A DNA stretch of 36,884 bases from Chryseobacterium sp. (GCA_015478785.1 JADMKO010000038.1:1-36884); one strand, 5' to 3'; counted from the first letter of the stretch, positions 9,302-18,409 are shown. Made by a program: numbers and translations. Notes: a model not told the origin generated them from the sequence alone.

Positions 9302-12166
9302 ATGTTTAAAAGGTTATCATTTATCACCATGTTTACACTGCTACCCGCATCGTACTACTTTGCGCAGACCACAGTGTATGGCTACCTGAAAGATGCTGAT
9401 GCGAAACCTGTAGAAAATGCTGAAATTGACCTGAAAGGAACTGAAGGAGATGTTTCGGCAGACAAAATCGGGTACTTTCAGTTTGTAGATCTTATGCCAG
9501 GCCACTATCAGGTTGTTATTACAAAGCCGAATTTTGAGACTAAAATCTTAGAGTTTGATGTAGTAGCCGATGAGAAAAGAAGGGATTTGGGAGTCATTAC
9601 GATGTATTCTGCGTTGACAGGTGCCGAGCAAGGCCTTGCCTTTATTGAAAGCACCGGAGATGAAGAGAACTCCAGCCAGGCATCAACAGTCGGGCTTTTG
9701 CAGTCTTCTCAGGATGTTTTCAGTAGAATTGCAGCTTTCGACTTGGGAGCGTATTGGTTCAGACCAAGAGGAATCGACGGAAGAAACGGTGAAGTGATGA
9801 TGAATGGTGTTTCCATGGTAAAATCTGACAATGGAAATGTAGATTTCGGAAATTGGGGAGGACTCAACGAAATTACCCGTTATCCGGAAATCGCTGCCAA
9901 TCATTCTCCTTCAGAGTATGCCTTTGGCGGAGTGAGTTCCGTGATTTATAAAAACACAAAAGCCAGCGAATACCGAAAAGGTTTTCAGTTTACCCAATCT
10001 CTTACCAACAGAAATTATAGAAACCGTACTTCATTAAGATACAGTTCCGGGATGAACAGCAAAGGCTGGGCTTTCACGGTGATGGGTGCCAGAAGATGGG
10101 CTCAGGAAGGAATCCAGGAAGGAACTTTCTATGATGCTTACGGCGGTTTTATTGGGGTTGAAAAGAAAATTAATGACAAACATACCATTACTTTCAACGC
10201 TATCGGTGCGCCTTACAAAAGATCTACTTCCAGCCCGAGCACACAGGAAGTCTACAATTACAGAGGAGTTCATTACAATTCCTATTGGGGTTACCAGGAT
10301 GGGGAAAAAAGAAGCGAAAGGGTAAAGCAAGGCTTCCAGCCCATTTTCCAGTTGCAGGATTTCCTTAAATTAAGCGATAAATCCAGCTTGTGGACTACCG
10401 TTTCTTACCAGTTTGGAAAAGACAAAGCTTCGCGTTTAGACTGGCAAAATGTTCCCAATCCATCGCCCACGTATTACAGAGATTTACCAAGTTTCTATGC
10501 AAACCAAATTCAGGATGCCTTGGCAGCAAATCCGGCAGCTGATGTTTCAGGGCTTGAAACTGCATTGAAAACAGCCCAAGAAGCGTGGGCGAGCGGAAAT
10601 CCAGCTTTCACACAGATAGACTGGGATCAAATCTATAAGAACAACGCAGCTCAGCCTGTTATTTCAAAATATGGTGTAACGGGAAGAAGATCCGTTGTTT
10701 ACCAGGTAAATGATGTTTCCGATGATAAAATCTGGAATGCAGGTACACATTTCGTACACAACTTTAATGATGTTACCCGTTTTATCCTTAATCTATCTTA
10801 TCAGAATTACAGAGCAGATCAATACAGAGAAATCAAAGACCTTTTAGGTGGCGATTTTGCCTTTAATATTGATCCTTTTGCCAGCAGAAATCAACCGGGG
10901 AAATCAGGTTTATTAAATGAAGGCGAAACCAATATCGCTAAAAGAGAAGGTGATAAAATTGGATACGATTATACTTTCAGAAGGCAGGAAGCAAAAATAA
11001 ATCCCGGTCTGAAATTTTCTACATCTAAATGGGATATTTTTGTTTCTGCAATGGCAGGATACTCCAGTTCCAGCAGAGAAGGAATGTTCAGACATTATTT
11101 ATATAATGATTCATTCGGGAAAAGCAAGGATTATGATTTTTGGAATTTCGGTTTGAAAGGTCAGGCGATTTACAGAATTGACGGTAGAAACTTCCTCGTT
11201 TATAACGGAGCCGCTTTCAATCAGGCACCGTTTTTGGAAGATCTTTTCATCAATCCAAGAGTGAATTCCTCGGTTGCACCTAATGTAAAGAGTACTGTGT
11301 ATTATGCAAATGACCTTAGCTATGTCTTGAATTCTCCGTTTGTTAAAATGAGACTTACAGGATTTATAGTGGACAGCGAAAACGAAACCAATGTACAGCG
11401 TTTCTTTGCAGACGGAATTCAGTTGGAAACTACCGATGACCAAGGGAATGTAACTCCATTGCAGAGTGCTTTCGTAACTCAGGTGATGTCCAACGTAGAA
11501 AAAAGAAATATGGGTGTAGAACTCGGACTTTCCTATAAGCTGACACCTTCCTGGGAACTTCAGGGATTGGCAAGCTACGGACAATATATTTATAAAAATA
11601 ATCCTGAAACGTATTTCGCTTCTGATGCTGCTGGAGTTTTTGCCGATGGAAATTCATTCCTTGAGTTAGGAAAAGCTTACCTCGACGGTTACAGACAAGG
11701 AGGAACGCCACAGCAGGGATATTCCTTAGGAGTTCGTTACAATTCACCTAAATATTGGTGGATCGGAGCCAACTGGAATTACCTTGATGACAATTATTTA
11801 GATCCGTCTGCGATTATCAGATCTGAAAGATTTGTACAGAACCCTGAAACTTCAACACCGTTTGCAGGAATCACCGAAAGTGAACTTAGAAGATTGCTTC
11901 AGCCACACAAACTGCCGTCTGCTTTCTTCTTCAATGCAAATGTTGGAAAATCATGGTTGTTAGGGAAATACTATGTTCTCATTACCGCTTCTGTAAATAA
12001 TATTTTGGATAATACCGATTATATTACCGGCGGTTTCGAACAAACAAGAAATGTTGCATTCCCTGGTTTTATGCAGGATCAGGACAGAGAATTTACGCAG
12101 TTTGGACCAAAATACTGGTACACTCAAGGGCGTTCTTACTTTATTAATTTACAACTTAGATTCTAA
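9302..12166 (+). CDS. TonB-dependent receptor with N-terminal carboxypeptidase-regulatory-like domain
   Basis: Signal peptide, CarbopepD_reg-like domain (TTVYGYLKDADAKPVENAEIDLKG), plug-like region and large beta barrel ending ...YFINLQLRF. Confidence 0.92.
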   Translation: MFKRLSFITMFTLLPASYYFAQTTVYGYLKDADAKPVENAEIDLKGTEGDVSADKIGYFQFVDLMPGHYQVVITKPNFETKILEFDVVADEKRRDLGVITMYSALTGAEQGLAFIESTGDEENSSQASTVGLLQSSQDVFSRIAAFDLGAYWFRPRGIDGRNGEVMMNGVSMVKSDNGNVDFGNWGGLNEITRYPEIAANHSPSEYAFGGVSSVIYKNTKASEYRKGFQFTQSLTNRNYRNRTSLRYSSGMNSKGWAFTVMGARRWAQEGIQEGTFYDAYGGFIGVEKKINDKHTITFNAIGAPYKRSTSSPSTQEVYNYRGVHYNSYWGYQDGEKRSERVKQGFQPIFQLQDFLKLSDKSSLWTTVSYQFGKDKASRLDWQNVPNPSPTYYRDLPSFYANQIQDALAANPAADVSGLETALKTAQEAWASGNPAFTQIDWDQIYKNNAAQPVISKYGVTGRRSVVYQVNDVSDDKIWNAGTHFVHNFNDVTRFILNLSYQNYRADQYREIKDLLGGDFAFNIDPFASRNQPGKSGLLNEGETNIAKREGDKIGYDYTFRRQEAKINPGLKFSTSKWDIFVSAMAGYSSSSREGMFRHYLYNDSFGKSKDYDFWNFGLKGQAIYRIDGRNFLVYNGAAFNQAPFLEDLFINPRVNSSVAPNVKSTVYYANDLSYVLNSPFVKMRLTGFIVDSENETNVQRFFADGIQLETTDDQGNVTPLQSAFVTQVMSNVEKRNMGVELGLSYKLTPSWELQGLASYGQYIYKNNPETYFASDAAGVFADGNSFLELGKAYLDGYRQGGTPQQGYSLGVRYNSPKYWWIGANWNYLDDNYLDPSAIIRSERFVQNPETSTPFAGITESELRRLLQPHKLPSAFFFNANVGKSWLLGKYYVLITASVNNILDNTDYITGGFEQTRNVAFPGFMQDQDREFTQFGPKYWYTQGRSYFINLQLRF

Positions 12167-12200
12167 TTTACTTTTTACATTCATACTAAAATAATCAACA

Positions 12201-13607
12201 ATGAATATCAAAAATCTTTTAAAAACAGCATTAAGTATTGTATTTGCTACGGCTACATTAGCTTCCTGCGTACACAATGACGACTGGGATACCCCGCCGA
12301 TCAATTGTGAAAACAAATTTGCTGCGCCCACCATCTCTCTGAAGGATTTTATTGCGATGGCTCCGGCTTCTGGGACAATAAAATTCCCTGACGGTGATGG
12401 CGCTACCGACATTATTATTGACGGTTACGTAGTTTCTTCGGACGAACACGGTAATTTCTACAAAACAATTTCTTTCCAGGATGCTCCGTCGAATCCGACA
12501 GCAGGAATGCAGATTGAAGTAGACAAATCCGGAAATTTTGCAGATTATCCTGTGGGAACTCATATCCGAATCAGAGTAAACGGTTTGGTATTGGGCCTCG
12601 ATAGAGGAACTGTGAAACTGGGTGGTGTAGATCCTAATTTTGCCATCGGTAGAATTCCGGGTGTTTTAGTTTCTAAATATATTTCAGGACTTTGTAATGG
12701 AAACACGCTGGACATTCAGGAAATCACGCCGCTTCCATTAGGGAGCCTTAGTGAAGCCAAAGATGAGAAATATCTGAATATGCTGGTTTCTGTACCGAAC
12801 GTTCAGTTTCCAATCGGATTGTTAGTTCCGGAAGCTGACCGTAAAACGTACTTGGAATATGCTAATGGAATCGCTGCAGATACCGACAGAGCTGTAGAAG
12901 ATGCAACAGGAGGTTCTACTATCATTAGAAATTCTTCTTTTGTAACTTATGGAAAAACATTGTTACCAAAAGAAAGTGGTACTCTTACTTTCGTGGTGAG
13001 CCGTTACAATACTAACTTTCAAATGCTGATCAGAGGTACGGAAGATGTTGATTTTACACAACCGAGATTTGATGCTACCCCGGCAAAAGGAGGTACAGAT
13101 ATTCAGTACTTAGGGAATTTTACAGAAAACTTCGAAAGTTACAGCCCGGTAAATCAGGAAGTTTTCCCAAGATATATCAATGATCCTTTGTTAGGAAATA
13201 GATATTGGCAGCTGAAAGAATTCGGAGGAAACAAATATATCCAACTGAGTGCTAATGCCGGACAGGGAACTTATAAGACCTATTTTATAGTTCCTGTAGA
13301 CTTTACAACAGCTAACCAGGTTTCATTTAGAGTGAATGTTGGTTTCCATAATGGGAATGTACTGAAAGTGTACACTTCTACTGATTACGTTCCTTTAGGA
13401 GATATTTCTGCAGCTACCATGACAGATATTACTTCCAGTTTTACGATTCCTACAACTCCGGCTTCTGGATATGGTGTGCTTACCAATGCAGGAGCACATA
13501 CTTTCAATCCAGCATTGCAGGGTAATGGTTTTGTAATTTTTGAATACACCGGAGCAAATCCGGGAGCTACCACTACCATTCAACTGGATGACATTATGGT
13601 GAACTAA
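12201..13607 (+). CDS. DUF5689 domain-containing lipoprotein
   Basis: Lipobox LASC; DUF5689-like OB region (IIIDGYVVSSDEHGNFYKTISFQDAPSNPTAGMQIEVD); directly downstream of TonB-dependent receptor. Confidence 0.88.
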   Translation: MNIKNLLKTALSIVFATATLASCVHNDDWDTPPINCENKFAAPTISLKDFIAMAPASGTIKFPDGDGATDIIIDGYVVSSDEHGNFYKTISFQDAPSNPTAGMQIEVDKSGNFADYPVGTHIRIRVNGLVLGLDRGTVKLGGVDPNFAIGRIPGVLVSKYISGLCNGNTLDIQEITPLPLGSLSEAKDEKYLNMLVSVPNVQFPIGLLVPEADRKTYLEYANGIAADTDRAVEDATGGSTIIRNSSFVTYGKTLLPKESGTLTFVVSRYNTNFQMLIRGTEDVDFTQPRFDATPAKGGTDIQYLGNFTENFESYSPVNQEVFPRYINDPLLGNRYWQLKEFGGNKYIQLSANAGQGTYKTYFIVPVDFTTANQVSFRVNVGFHNGNVLKVYTSTDYVPLGDISAATMTDITSSFTIPTTPASGYGVLTNAGAHTFNPALQGNGFVIFEYTGANPGATTTIQLDDIMVN

Positions 13608-13626
13608 ATTTGATCTAAATAAGAAT

Positions 13627-13657
13627 AAAGACTGCTCTGAAAAGGGCAGTCTTTTTT
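13627..13657 (+). terminator. Intrinsic terminator after DUF5689 gene
   Basis: AAAGACTGCTC-TGAAAA-GGGCAGTCTTTTTT hairpin plus T tract. Confidence 0.88.
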
Positions 13658-13753
13658 GTGTTGAAATATCTTAAGAACGAAGCAATAATAGAGACAATAA
13701 TTTAAGAATTTCTCACTGATAGATGGATGTTTTCATTTCACTCAGAAAGTCAC

Positions 13754-13903
13754 TTATTTTCTCTTTCTATAAATGGCAAATGTAAGCAGACTTGCAAAAA
13801 AAGAAATGATCAGCGCTTCTAAAACGCTGTAGTTTGCAACGAATTTAAAAACAATAAATCCTACAGTAAATCCCAGTAAAAAAAGTGAAATCCGGTTTAT
13901 CAT
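13754..13903 (-). CDS. Small (49 aa) predicted membrane protein, absent from the ORF track
   Basis: Manual translation MINRISLFLLGFTVGFIVFKFVANYSVLEALIISFFASLLTFAIYRKRK*; about two hydrophobic segments and a basic tail; 32 nt downstream of the DUF6702 gene on the same strand. Confidence 0.6.
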   Translation of the reverse strand: MINRISLFLLGFTVGFIVFKFVANYSVLEALIISFFASLLTFAIYRKRK

Positions 13904-13935
13904 TTGCAAAATGATGGTTAGTAACAACCACTACA

Positions 13936-14406
13936 TTAAAAACTTACTTCATTGGTCTCTTTTCCTCGTTGGAAATTCATTGTGCGTTGTTTGCCTTTAT
14001 AAGCGATATTCACAAGGTTGAGTTGTCTTGGGAAAGTTCCGAGAAGGATGGAATTTTTAATTCGTAAAGTATTGATTTCTGTAACTCCGCCGGTTTCAAA
14101 ATAGACCCAAACGGTTTCTCCACTCACTTGGCTTCCTGTGAAAGTTAGGGTTTTTGCAGATCCGTTGATGTAAAGATCGAAGTTATTATTAACGTATTTT
14201 TTCACTTCCGCTTCAAAACCCGCCGTATTAGGATTTATTTTAATAGCGTCTGATATATGTTTGGTATTCAGCTTAGTAGTAAACTTTAGTGTTTTGCTTC
14301 CTTCAATGTAATCCGCTTTCGTCATTGATGAATAAAAATCGGCATCCGAAAAGCTTAGCATCATAAATAATGTTAAAAAGCCTATAATATGTAAAAAATT
14401 TTTCAT
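13936..14406 (-). CDS. DUF6702 family protein
   Basis: Signal peptide, DFYSSMTKADYIEGSKTLKFTTKLNTKHI pattern, ~156 aa. Confidence 0.8.
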   Translation of the reverse strand: MKNFLHIIGFLTLFMMLSFSDADFYSSMTKADYIEGSKTLKFTTKLNTKHISDAIKINPNTAGFEAEVKKYVNNNFDLYINGSAKTLTFTGSQVSGETVWVYFETGGVTEINTLRIKNSILLGTFPRQLNLVNIAYKGKQRTMNFQRGKETNEVSF

Positions 14407-14430
14407 CTAAGTGTTATATTATTTAAAGTA

Positions 14431-14458
14431 CAAATATAATTGTTTTAATATTTGACAA
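14431..14458 (-). promoter_or_regulatory. Putative Bacteroidota-type promoter for DUF6702 gene
   Basis: Minus strand TTG (14458-14456) - N17 - TATATTTG (14438-14431). Confidence 0.5.
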
Positions 14459-14470
14459 AAGATATGCCAA

Positions 14471-15232
14471 TTAAAAATTAACCGTAATGGAGTATTTTTC
14501 ATAAAACGCTTTAATATGAGCCACGGCTTCATCCGCTGTATCCACAACTCTATAAAGGAGAAGATCATCTTCAGAAATCATTCCTTGCGAAAGTAACGTC
14601 TCCTTAAACCAATCCAACAAACCGCTCCAAAATTTAGAACCTACCAAAACGATGGGAAATCGGGCAATTTTTGCGGTTTGAATCAGAGTCAAAGCTTCCG
14701 ATAATTCATCCAGAGTGCCGAAACCACCCGGCATGACGATAAATCCTTGCGAATATTTCACAAACATCACCTTTCTTACAAAAAAGTAATTAAAATCCAT
14801 CGAATAATTCTTGTCAATATACGGATTGAAATGCTGTTCAAAAGGCAATTCTATGTTCAGTCCGATAGACTTTCCGCCCGCATTTTTGGCACCGCGGTTT
14901 CCGGCTTCCATAATTCCGGGACCGCCTCCGGTGATGATTCCAAAACCCAATTGCGTTATTTTTTCGGCGATTTCAACCGCTACTTCATAATATTTGTCTT
15001 CAGGCTTTAAGCGTGCTGAACCGAAAATAGAAACACAAGGACCAATTTTCGCCAGTTTTTCGTAACCGTCTACAAATTCGGCCATTACTTTGAACACCAT
15101 CCAGCTGTCTTTGGTAATGGTTTCGTCCCAGGTCTTTTCTTTAAAATGGCTTTGTACCCTTTGATCTATTTCCAATTCAGGACCAGCAATTACTTTTGTT
15201 AATCCTTTTCCTCTTTGTATTTTTTTGCTCAT
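14471..15232 (-). CDS. TIGR00730 / LOG family Rossmann-fold protein
   Basis: GGGPGIMEAGNRGAKNAGG and MPGGFGTLDELSE (PGGxGTxxE) motifs. Confidence 0.92.
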   Translation of the reverse strand: MSKKIQRGKGLTKVIAGPELEIDQRVQSHFKEKTWDETITKDSWMVFKVMAEFVDGYEKLAKIGPCVSIFGSARLKPEDKYYEVAVEIAEKITQLGFGIITGGGPGIMEAGNRGAKNAGGKSIGLNIELPFEQHFNPYIDKNYSMDFNYFFVRKVMFVKYSQGFIVMPGGFGTLDELSEALTLIQTAKIARFPIVLVGSKFWSGLLDWFKETLLSQGMISEDDLLLYRVVDTADEAVAHIKAFYEKYSITVNF

Positions 15233-15239
15233 AAAATTC

Positions 15240-15953
15240 TTATTTAAAATGCTGTTCCGCTTCCAGAACAGATTTCGGACGGCCTACATCTACCAATCTG
15301 GCGTTGTGTTCATAACCATAAATTTCTACCGTCTTCATCAGATCCAGATACTCTTCCATAATGGAGAATTTTCCGGTTCTTGTGATATGGTTAAAAAATT
15401 GGGAATCAACACAATGAATTCCGCTGAATGCCAGGGTTTTATAATTATTGTTGAATCCAGCAAGCCGTTGTTCCCCGGTATCCGTATTCATCCAGCCTTT
15501 GAGAATCATTTCATTATCGAAAAGCAGTTTTCTTGAACTTTTTCGGTCGGAAACGGCCAAAGTAGCGAGGCTATTTTGTTTCCGATGGAAGTTCACGAAA
15601 TCGGTGATATTCATATCCGTCAGAATATCTGCATTCATAATGAGGAAATCCTCCTCCTGATCCAAAAGCTTTTTTGCAAAAATTAAACCACCGCCAGTTT
15701 CCAGAAGTTGATCTTTCTCATGAGAAAATTCTATTTGTGCACCGAAATGGTTTTTTTCTTTCAGAAAATCCACAATTTGTTCCGCGAAATGGTGAAGATT
15801 GATCACAAATTCATTGATTCCGAACGATTGCAGATAACGGATATTTCTTTCAAGAAGCGGAATTCCGTTTACTTCCATCATGGCTTTCGGATGATGATCC
15901 GTGAAAGGACGAAGCCGCGTTCCTTTTCCGGCAGCAAATATCATGGCTTTCAT
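15240..15953 (-). CDS. Nucleotidyltransferase, sugar-1-phosphate NTP transferase (MurU-like)
   Basis: MKAMIFAAGKGTRLRPFTDHHPKAMMEVNG N-terminal motif; LIMNADILTD. Confidence 0.88.
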   Translation of the reverse strand: MKAMIFAAGKGTRLRPFTDHHPKAMMEVNGIPLLERNIRYLQSFGINEFVINLHHFAEQIVDFLKEKNHFGAQIEFSHEKDQLLETGGGLIFAKKLLDQEEDFLIMNADILTDMNITDFVNFHRKQNSLATLAVSDRKSSRKLLFDNEMILKGWMNTDTGEQRLAGFNNNYKTLAFSGIHCVDSQFFNHITRTGKFSIMEEYLDLMKTVEIYGYEHNARLVDVGRPKSVLEAEQHFK

Positions 15954-16366
15954 GAAATGGAAACATTGAGCTGCGGTTGCTCGTCATGATGGATAAACAC
16001 ATTGGCTTCAGGATATTTCTCACGGATAAATGCAGCGGTTTCTTCAGCACAAAATACCGAGCGGTGCTGTCCGCCGGTACATCCAAAATTAATCTGAAGA
16101 TGCTCGAAATTCCGATCTAGATAATTTTCTATAGTAATGGAAATGAGGTTTTTAATGTGCCCCAGAAATTCCGGCATTCTAGTTTGAGATGTCAGAAAAT
16201 CCTGTACAGAAAGGTCTTTTCCGGTTAATGATTTATATTCTTCCTGCCTTCCCGGATTTAAAATTCCACGGCAATCGAAGGTGAATCCGCCGCCATTTCC
16301 GCTAAGATCTTTTGGGATACCTCCTTTTTTGTATGAAAAGCTATGAATTTCGATGGTTAAGCTCAT
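15950..16366 (-). CDS. RapZ C-terminal-domain-like protein
   Basis: IEIHSFSYKKGGIPKD...FTFDCRGILNPG...INFGCTGGQHRSVFCAEETAAFI; lacks the N-terminal P-loop domain; ATGA overlap with downstream gene. Confidence 0.88.
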   Translation of the reverse strand: MSLTIEIHSFSYKKGGIPKDLSGNGGGFTFDCRGILNPGRQEEYKSLTGKDLSVQDFLTSQTRMPEFLGHIKNLISITIENYLDRNFEHLQINFGCTGGQHRSVFCAEETAAFIREKYPEANVFIHHDEQPQLNVSIS

Positions 16367-16373
16367 GTCAAAA

Positions 16374-17393
16374 TTATGGGTTTATATCGTTGTTAAAGTG
16401 GTGTATTTTTTCTAAAATAGAATCGGAATTTAAGTAGCGAATTAGCTTTTGCAATTCCGGATAATGGTTAATTTCCGGCCATGTTTTTTCGATCGTTTTC
16501 AGATTTTTCAAACCCTGTCCGATACTTTGTCGGAAATGCGATTTTTTCTGAACCAAACCGCGGAAACCGTAGGCTCCTAAAACCTGTAGCGATCGGATCA
16601 GGCGTAATGGCATAACGGAATTCCGTAACTGTTCCTTTTTCTTTTCATCTTTAAAAAGTGAAATAAAATATTCCAACATTTCCTGACGGAAGGATTCCGG
16701 GAAATTGGCTTTCGCCTGATAAAGAAAGGAAATCACATCGTACATTCTCGGCCCTTGCATTGCGGATTGATAGTCGATGAAATAAACTTCGTTTTTTGCC
16801 GCCATGATATTTCTTGCCTGGAAATCACGAATCATAATGCTTTTCGGTTCCAAGTTGGCTATTTCTTCTTCAAGGCGTCTGAATTCAGTAATCAATGTCG
16901 CTTTGTGATAGGGAACTTCAAGAATATCGACGAAAAGAAATTTAAAATAATTCAAGTCATTGGAGATAGGAATCGAGTCGTAAATTGAATATTCAAACGT
17001 TTTGGAATAATCAATCTGGTGTAATGTAGCTTGTTGCATTTCAAAAAGCGTCAGCAACGAAACTTTCACCAGATTTTTTACATTGTTACTTAATCCTTCC
17101 TTTTCAATGATTTCGCTAAGCGTTTGATCTGCGAGATATTCCTGAATGTAAATTTTACGGTCTTCAGAGATGGCGAGAACTTTCGGGGTGTTGAGATTTA
17201 ACTTCGAAAAGACTTTTGAAAAATAAAAAAAGCTTTCATTTTCAGCCAGATTTTCATTAAAAGTTATGATGTACTGGCTATCGGCAATGGCTCCAAAGAA
17301 ATTTTTCCGTGAAGATCCGCTCTGTGGAAGGGCTGTGAATCGAGAAGCCTTCCCTTGAATATACTGCTCAAAAAAATACCGGGCTTTTTCCAA
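16374..17393 (-). CDS. Phosphotransferase (APH/AmgK-like kinase family)
   Basis: IMIRDFQARNIM...VYFIDYQSAMQGPRMYDVISFLYQ kinase motifs. The track start at 17468 is TTG, not ATG; an in-frame TTG at 17393 gives MEKARYFFEQYIQGKASRFTALPQSGSSRKNF, preferred here. Confidence 0.85.
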   Translation of the reverse strand: MEKARYFFEQYIQGKASRFTALPQSGSSRKNFFGAIADSQYIITFNENLAENESFFYFSKVFSKLNLNTPKVLAISEDRKIYIQEYLADQTLSEIIEKEGLSNNVKNLVKVSLLTLFEMQQATLHQIDYSKTFEYSIYDSIPISNDLNYFKFLFVDILEVPYHKATLITEFRRLEEEIANLEPKSIMIRDFQARNIMAAKNEVYFIDYQSAMQGPRMYDVISFLYQAKANFPESFRQEMLEYFISLFKDEKKKEQLRNSVMPLRLIRSLQVLGAYGFRGLVQKKSHFRQSIGQGLKNLKTIEKTWPEINHYPELQKLIRYLNSDSILEKIHHFNNDINP

Positions 17394-17409
17394 TGGTTTC
17401 CGTAAAGCA

Positions 17410-17417
17410 CAAAGATA
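17410..17417 (-). promoter_or_regulatory. Putative -7 box of phosphotransferase operon
   Basis: Minus strand TATCTTTG (TAnnTTTG) 16 nt upstream of the TTG start at 17393; no clear -33 element. Confidence 0.4.
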
Positions 17418-17438
17418 ACCATTTTGCGTTCTTATTTC

Positions 17439-17446
17439 TATATTTG
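17439..17446 (+). promoter_or_regulatory. Putative -7 box of xrtF operon
   Basis: TATATTTG (TAnnTTTG) 4 nt upstream of the ATG at 17451; no well-spaced -33 TTG. Confidence 0.35.
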
Positions 17447-17450
17447 CAGG

Positions 17451-17975
17451 ATGTTCAGGGAATTTCAACCGTCATTGATCGTACTTTTAAGATTCGCGGG
17501 AATTTATCTTCTGCTTTTTTTGGTGTATCAGACGTATCTGAACCGGACCGAACCACAAGGTTTGGATCCCTTTTCGCGTTCGGTAGCGCAACAAGTGAAA
17601 AAAATACAGGAATTTGCGGGATATCCGACAACGCTTCACCACGTTCAGGAGCTACGGACAGAAAGATTTGCCATCAACGGAAAGTTTGTTTCCCGAATGG
17701 TGGAAGGTTGTAATGCACTGTCGGTGATGATCCTCTTTGCTTCCTTTGTACTGGCATTCTACAAAGGTTTTCAAACGGTGTGGTTTGTTTTAGGCGGCAT
17801 TATTTTTCTCCATTTGATGAATATTTTCAGAATCATGGGACTGAATATTGTGTTGTACGAATATCCACAATATGGAAAATTAACCCACGATTATCTGTTT
17901 CCCGGATTTATTTACGGAATGGTCGTCGTTCTTTGGCTCGTCTGGATTCAGTTTTTTGCAGTAAAGAAAAGATGA
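17451..17975 (+). CDS. xrtF: Exosortase family protein XrtF
   Basis: Multi-TM protein with Cys (MVEGCNALSVM), Arg (IFRIMGLN) and His (LTHDYLFPGFIYG) of the exosortase catalytic triad; start at internal ATG 17451. Confidence 0.9.
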   Translation: MFREFQPSLIVLLRFAGIYLLLFLVYQTYLNRTEPQGLDPFSRSVAQQVKKIQEFAGYPTTLHHVQELRTERFAINGKFVSRMVEGCNALSVMILFASFVLAFYKGFQTVWFVLGGIIFLHLMNIFRIMGLNIVLYEYPQYGKLTHDYLFPGFIYGMVVVLWLVWIQFFAVKKR

Positions 17976-18409
17976 AAATAGTTAACTGGCTTTTGGTTTT
18001 TGTAGGAATCTGCGGGTTAATATCCGTTCGTGTGGTGGAAGGTGCGTTGTTTTACGATCCTTTTCTTTCATTCTTTAAAGAAGCCAATCCCAGCATTCCC
18101 TTTCCGGATTTTGAATGGTTACCTTTGGTTTTGCATCATATTTTACGCTGGAGTCTGAATGTTCTTTTTTCGTTGATCATTATTCAGTTTCTCTTCAAAA
18201 ATAAAATGTGGACAGCACAGGCAGCTTTGTTGATGCTTATTTTTTTTGTTATTACCTTTGCCGTCTATCTCTATTGCATTTACACACAATTTGAAATAGG
18301 ATATGTTTTTTCTTTTTATATGAGAAGATTTGTCATTCAGCCTTTGGTATTGCTGTTGATTGTTCCTCTTTTTTATTATAGAATGAAAATAAACCACAAC
18401 GATGAATAA
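17972..18409 (+). CDS. Exosortase F system-associated protein
   Basis: MKIVNWLLVFVGICGLISVRVVEGALFYDPFLSFF... multi-TM protein; ATGA overlap with xrtF; track ORF start at 17780 is too far upstream. Confidence 0.87.
   Translation: MKIVNWLLVFVGICGLISVRVVEGALFYDPFLSFFKEANPSIPFPDFEWLPLVLHHILRWSLNVLFSLIIIQFLFKNKMWTAQAALLMLIFFVITFAVYLYCIYTQFEIGYVFSFYMRRFVIQPLVLLLIVPLFYYRMKINHNDE

Noticed and set aside
11111-11747. Antisense ORFs (157 and 105 aa) opposite the TonB-dependent receptor
   Set aside because: Shadow ORFs within a confident coding frame with no motif or start context.
17451-17468. Apparent head-to-head overlap of xrtF and the phosphotransferase gene
   Set aside because: Depends on a TTG call at 17468; an in-frame TTG at 17393 gives a more natural N-terminus and removes the overlap.
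17424-17713. ORF 17393..17713 (106 aa) and upstream-extended xrtF start at 17424 (TTG)
   Set aside because: xrtF from the internal ATG at 17451 is a complete exosortase; the other frame has no family signal.
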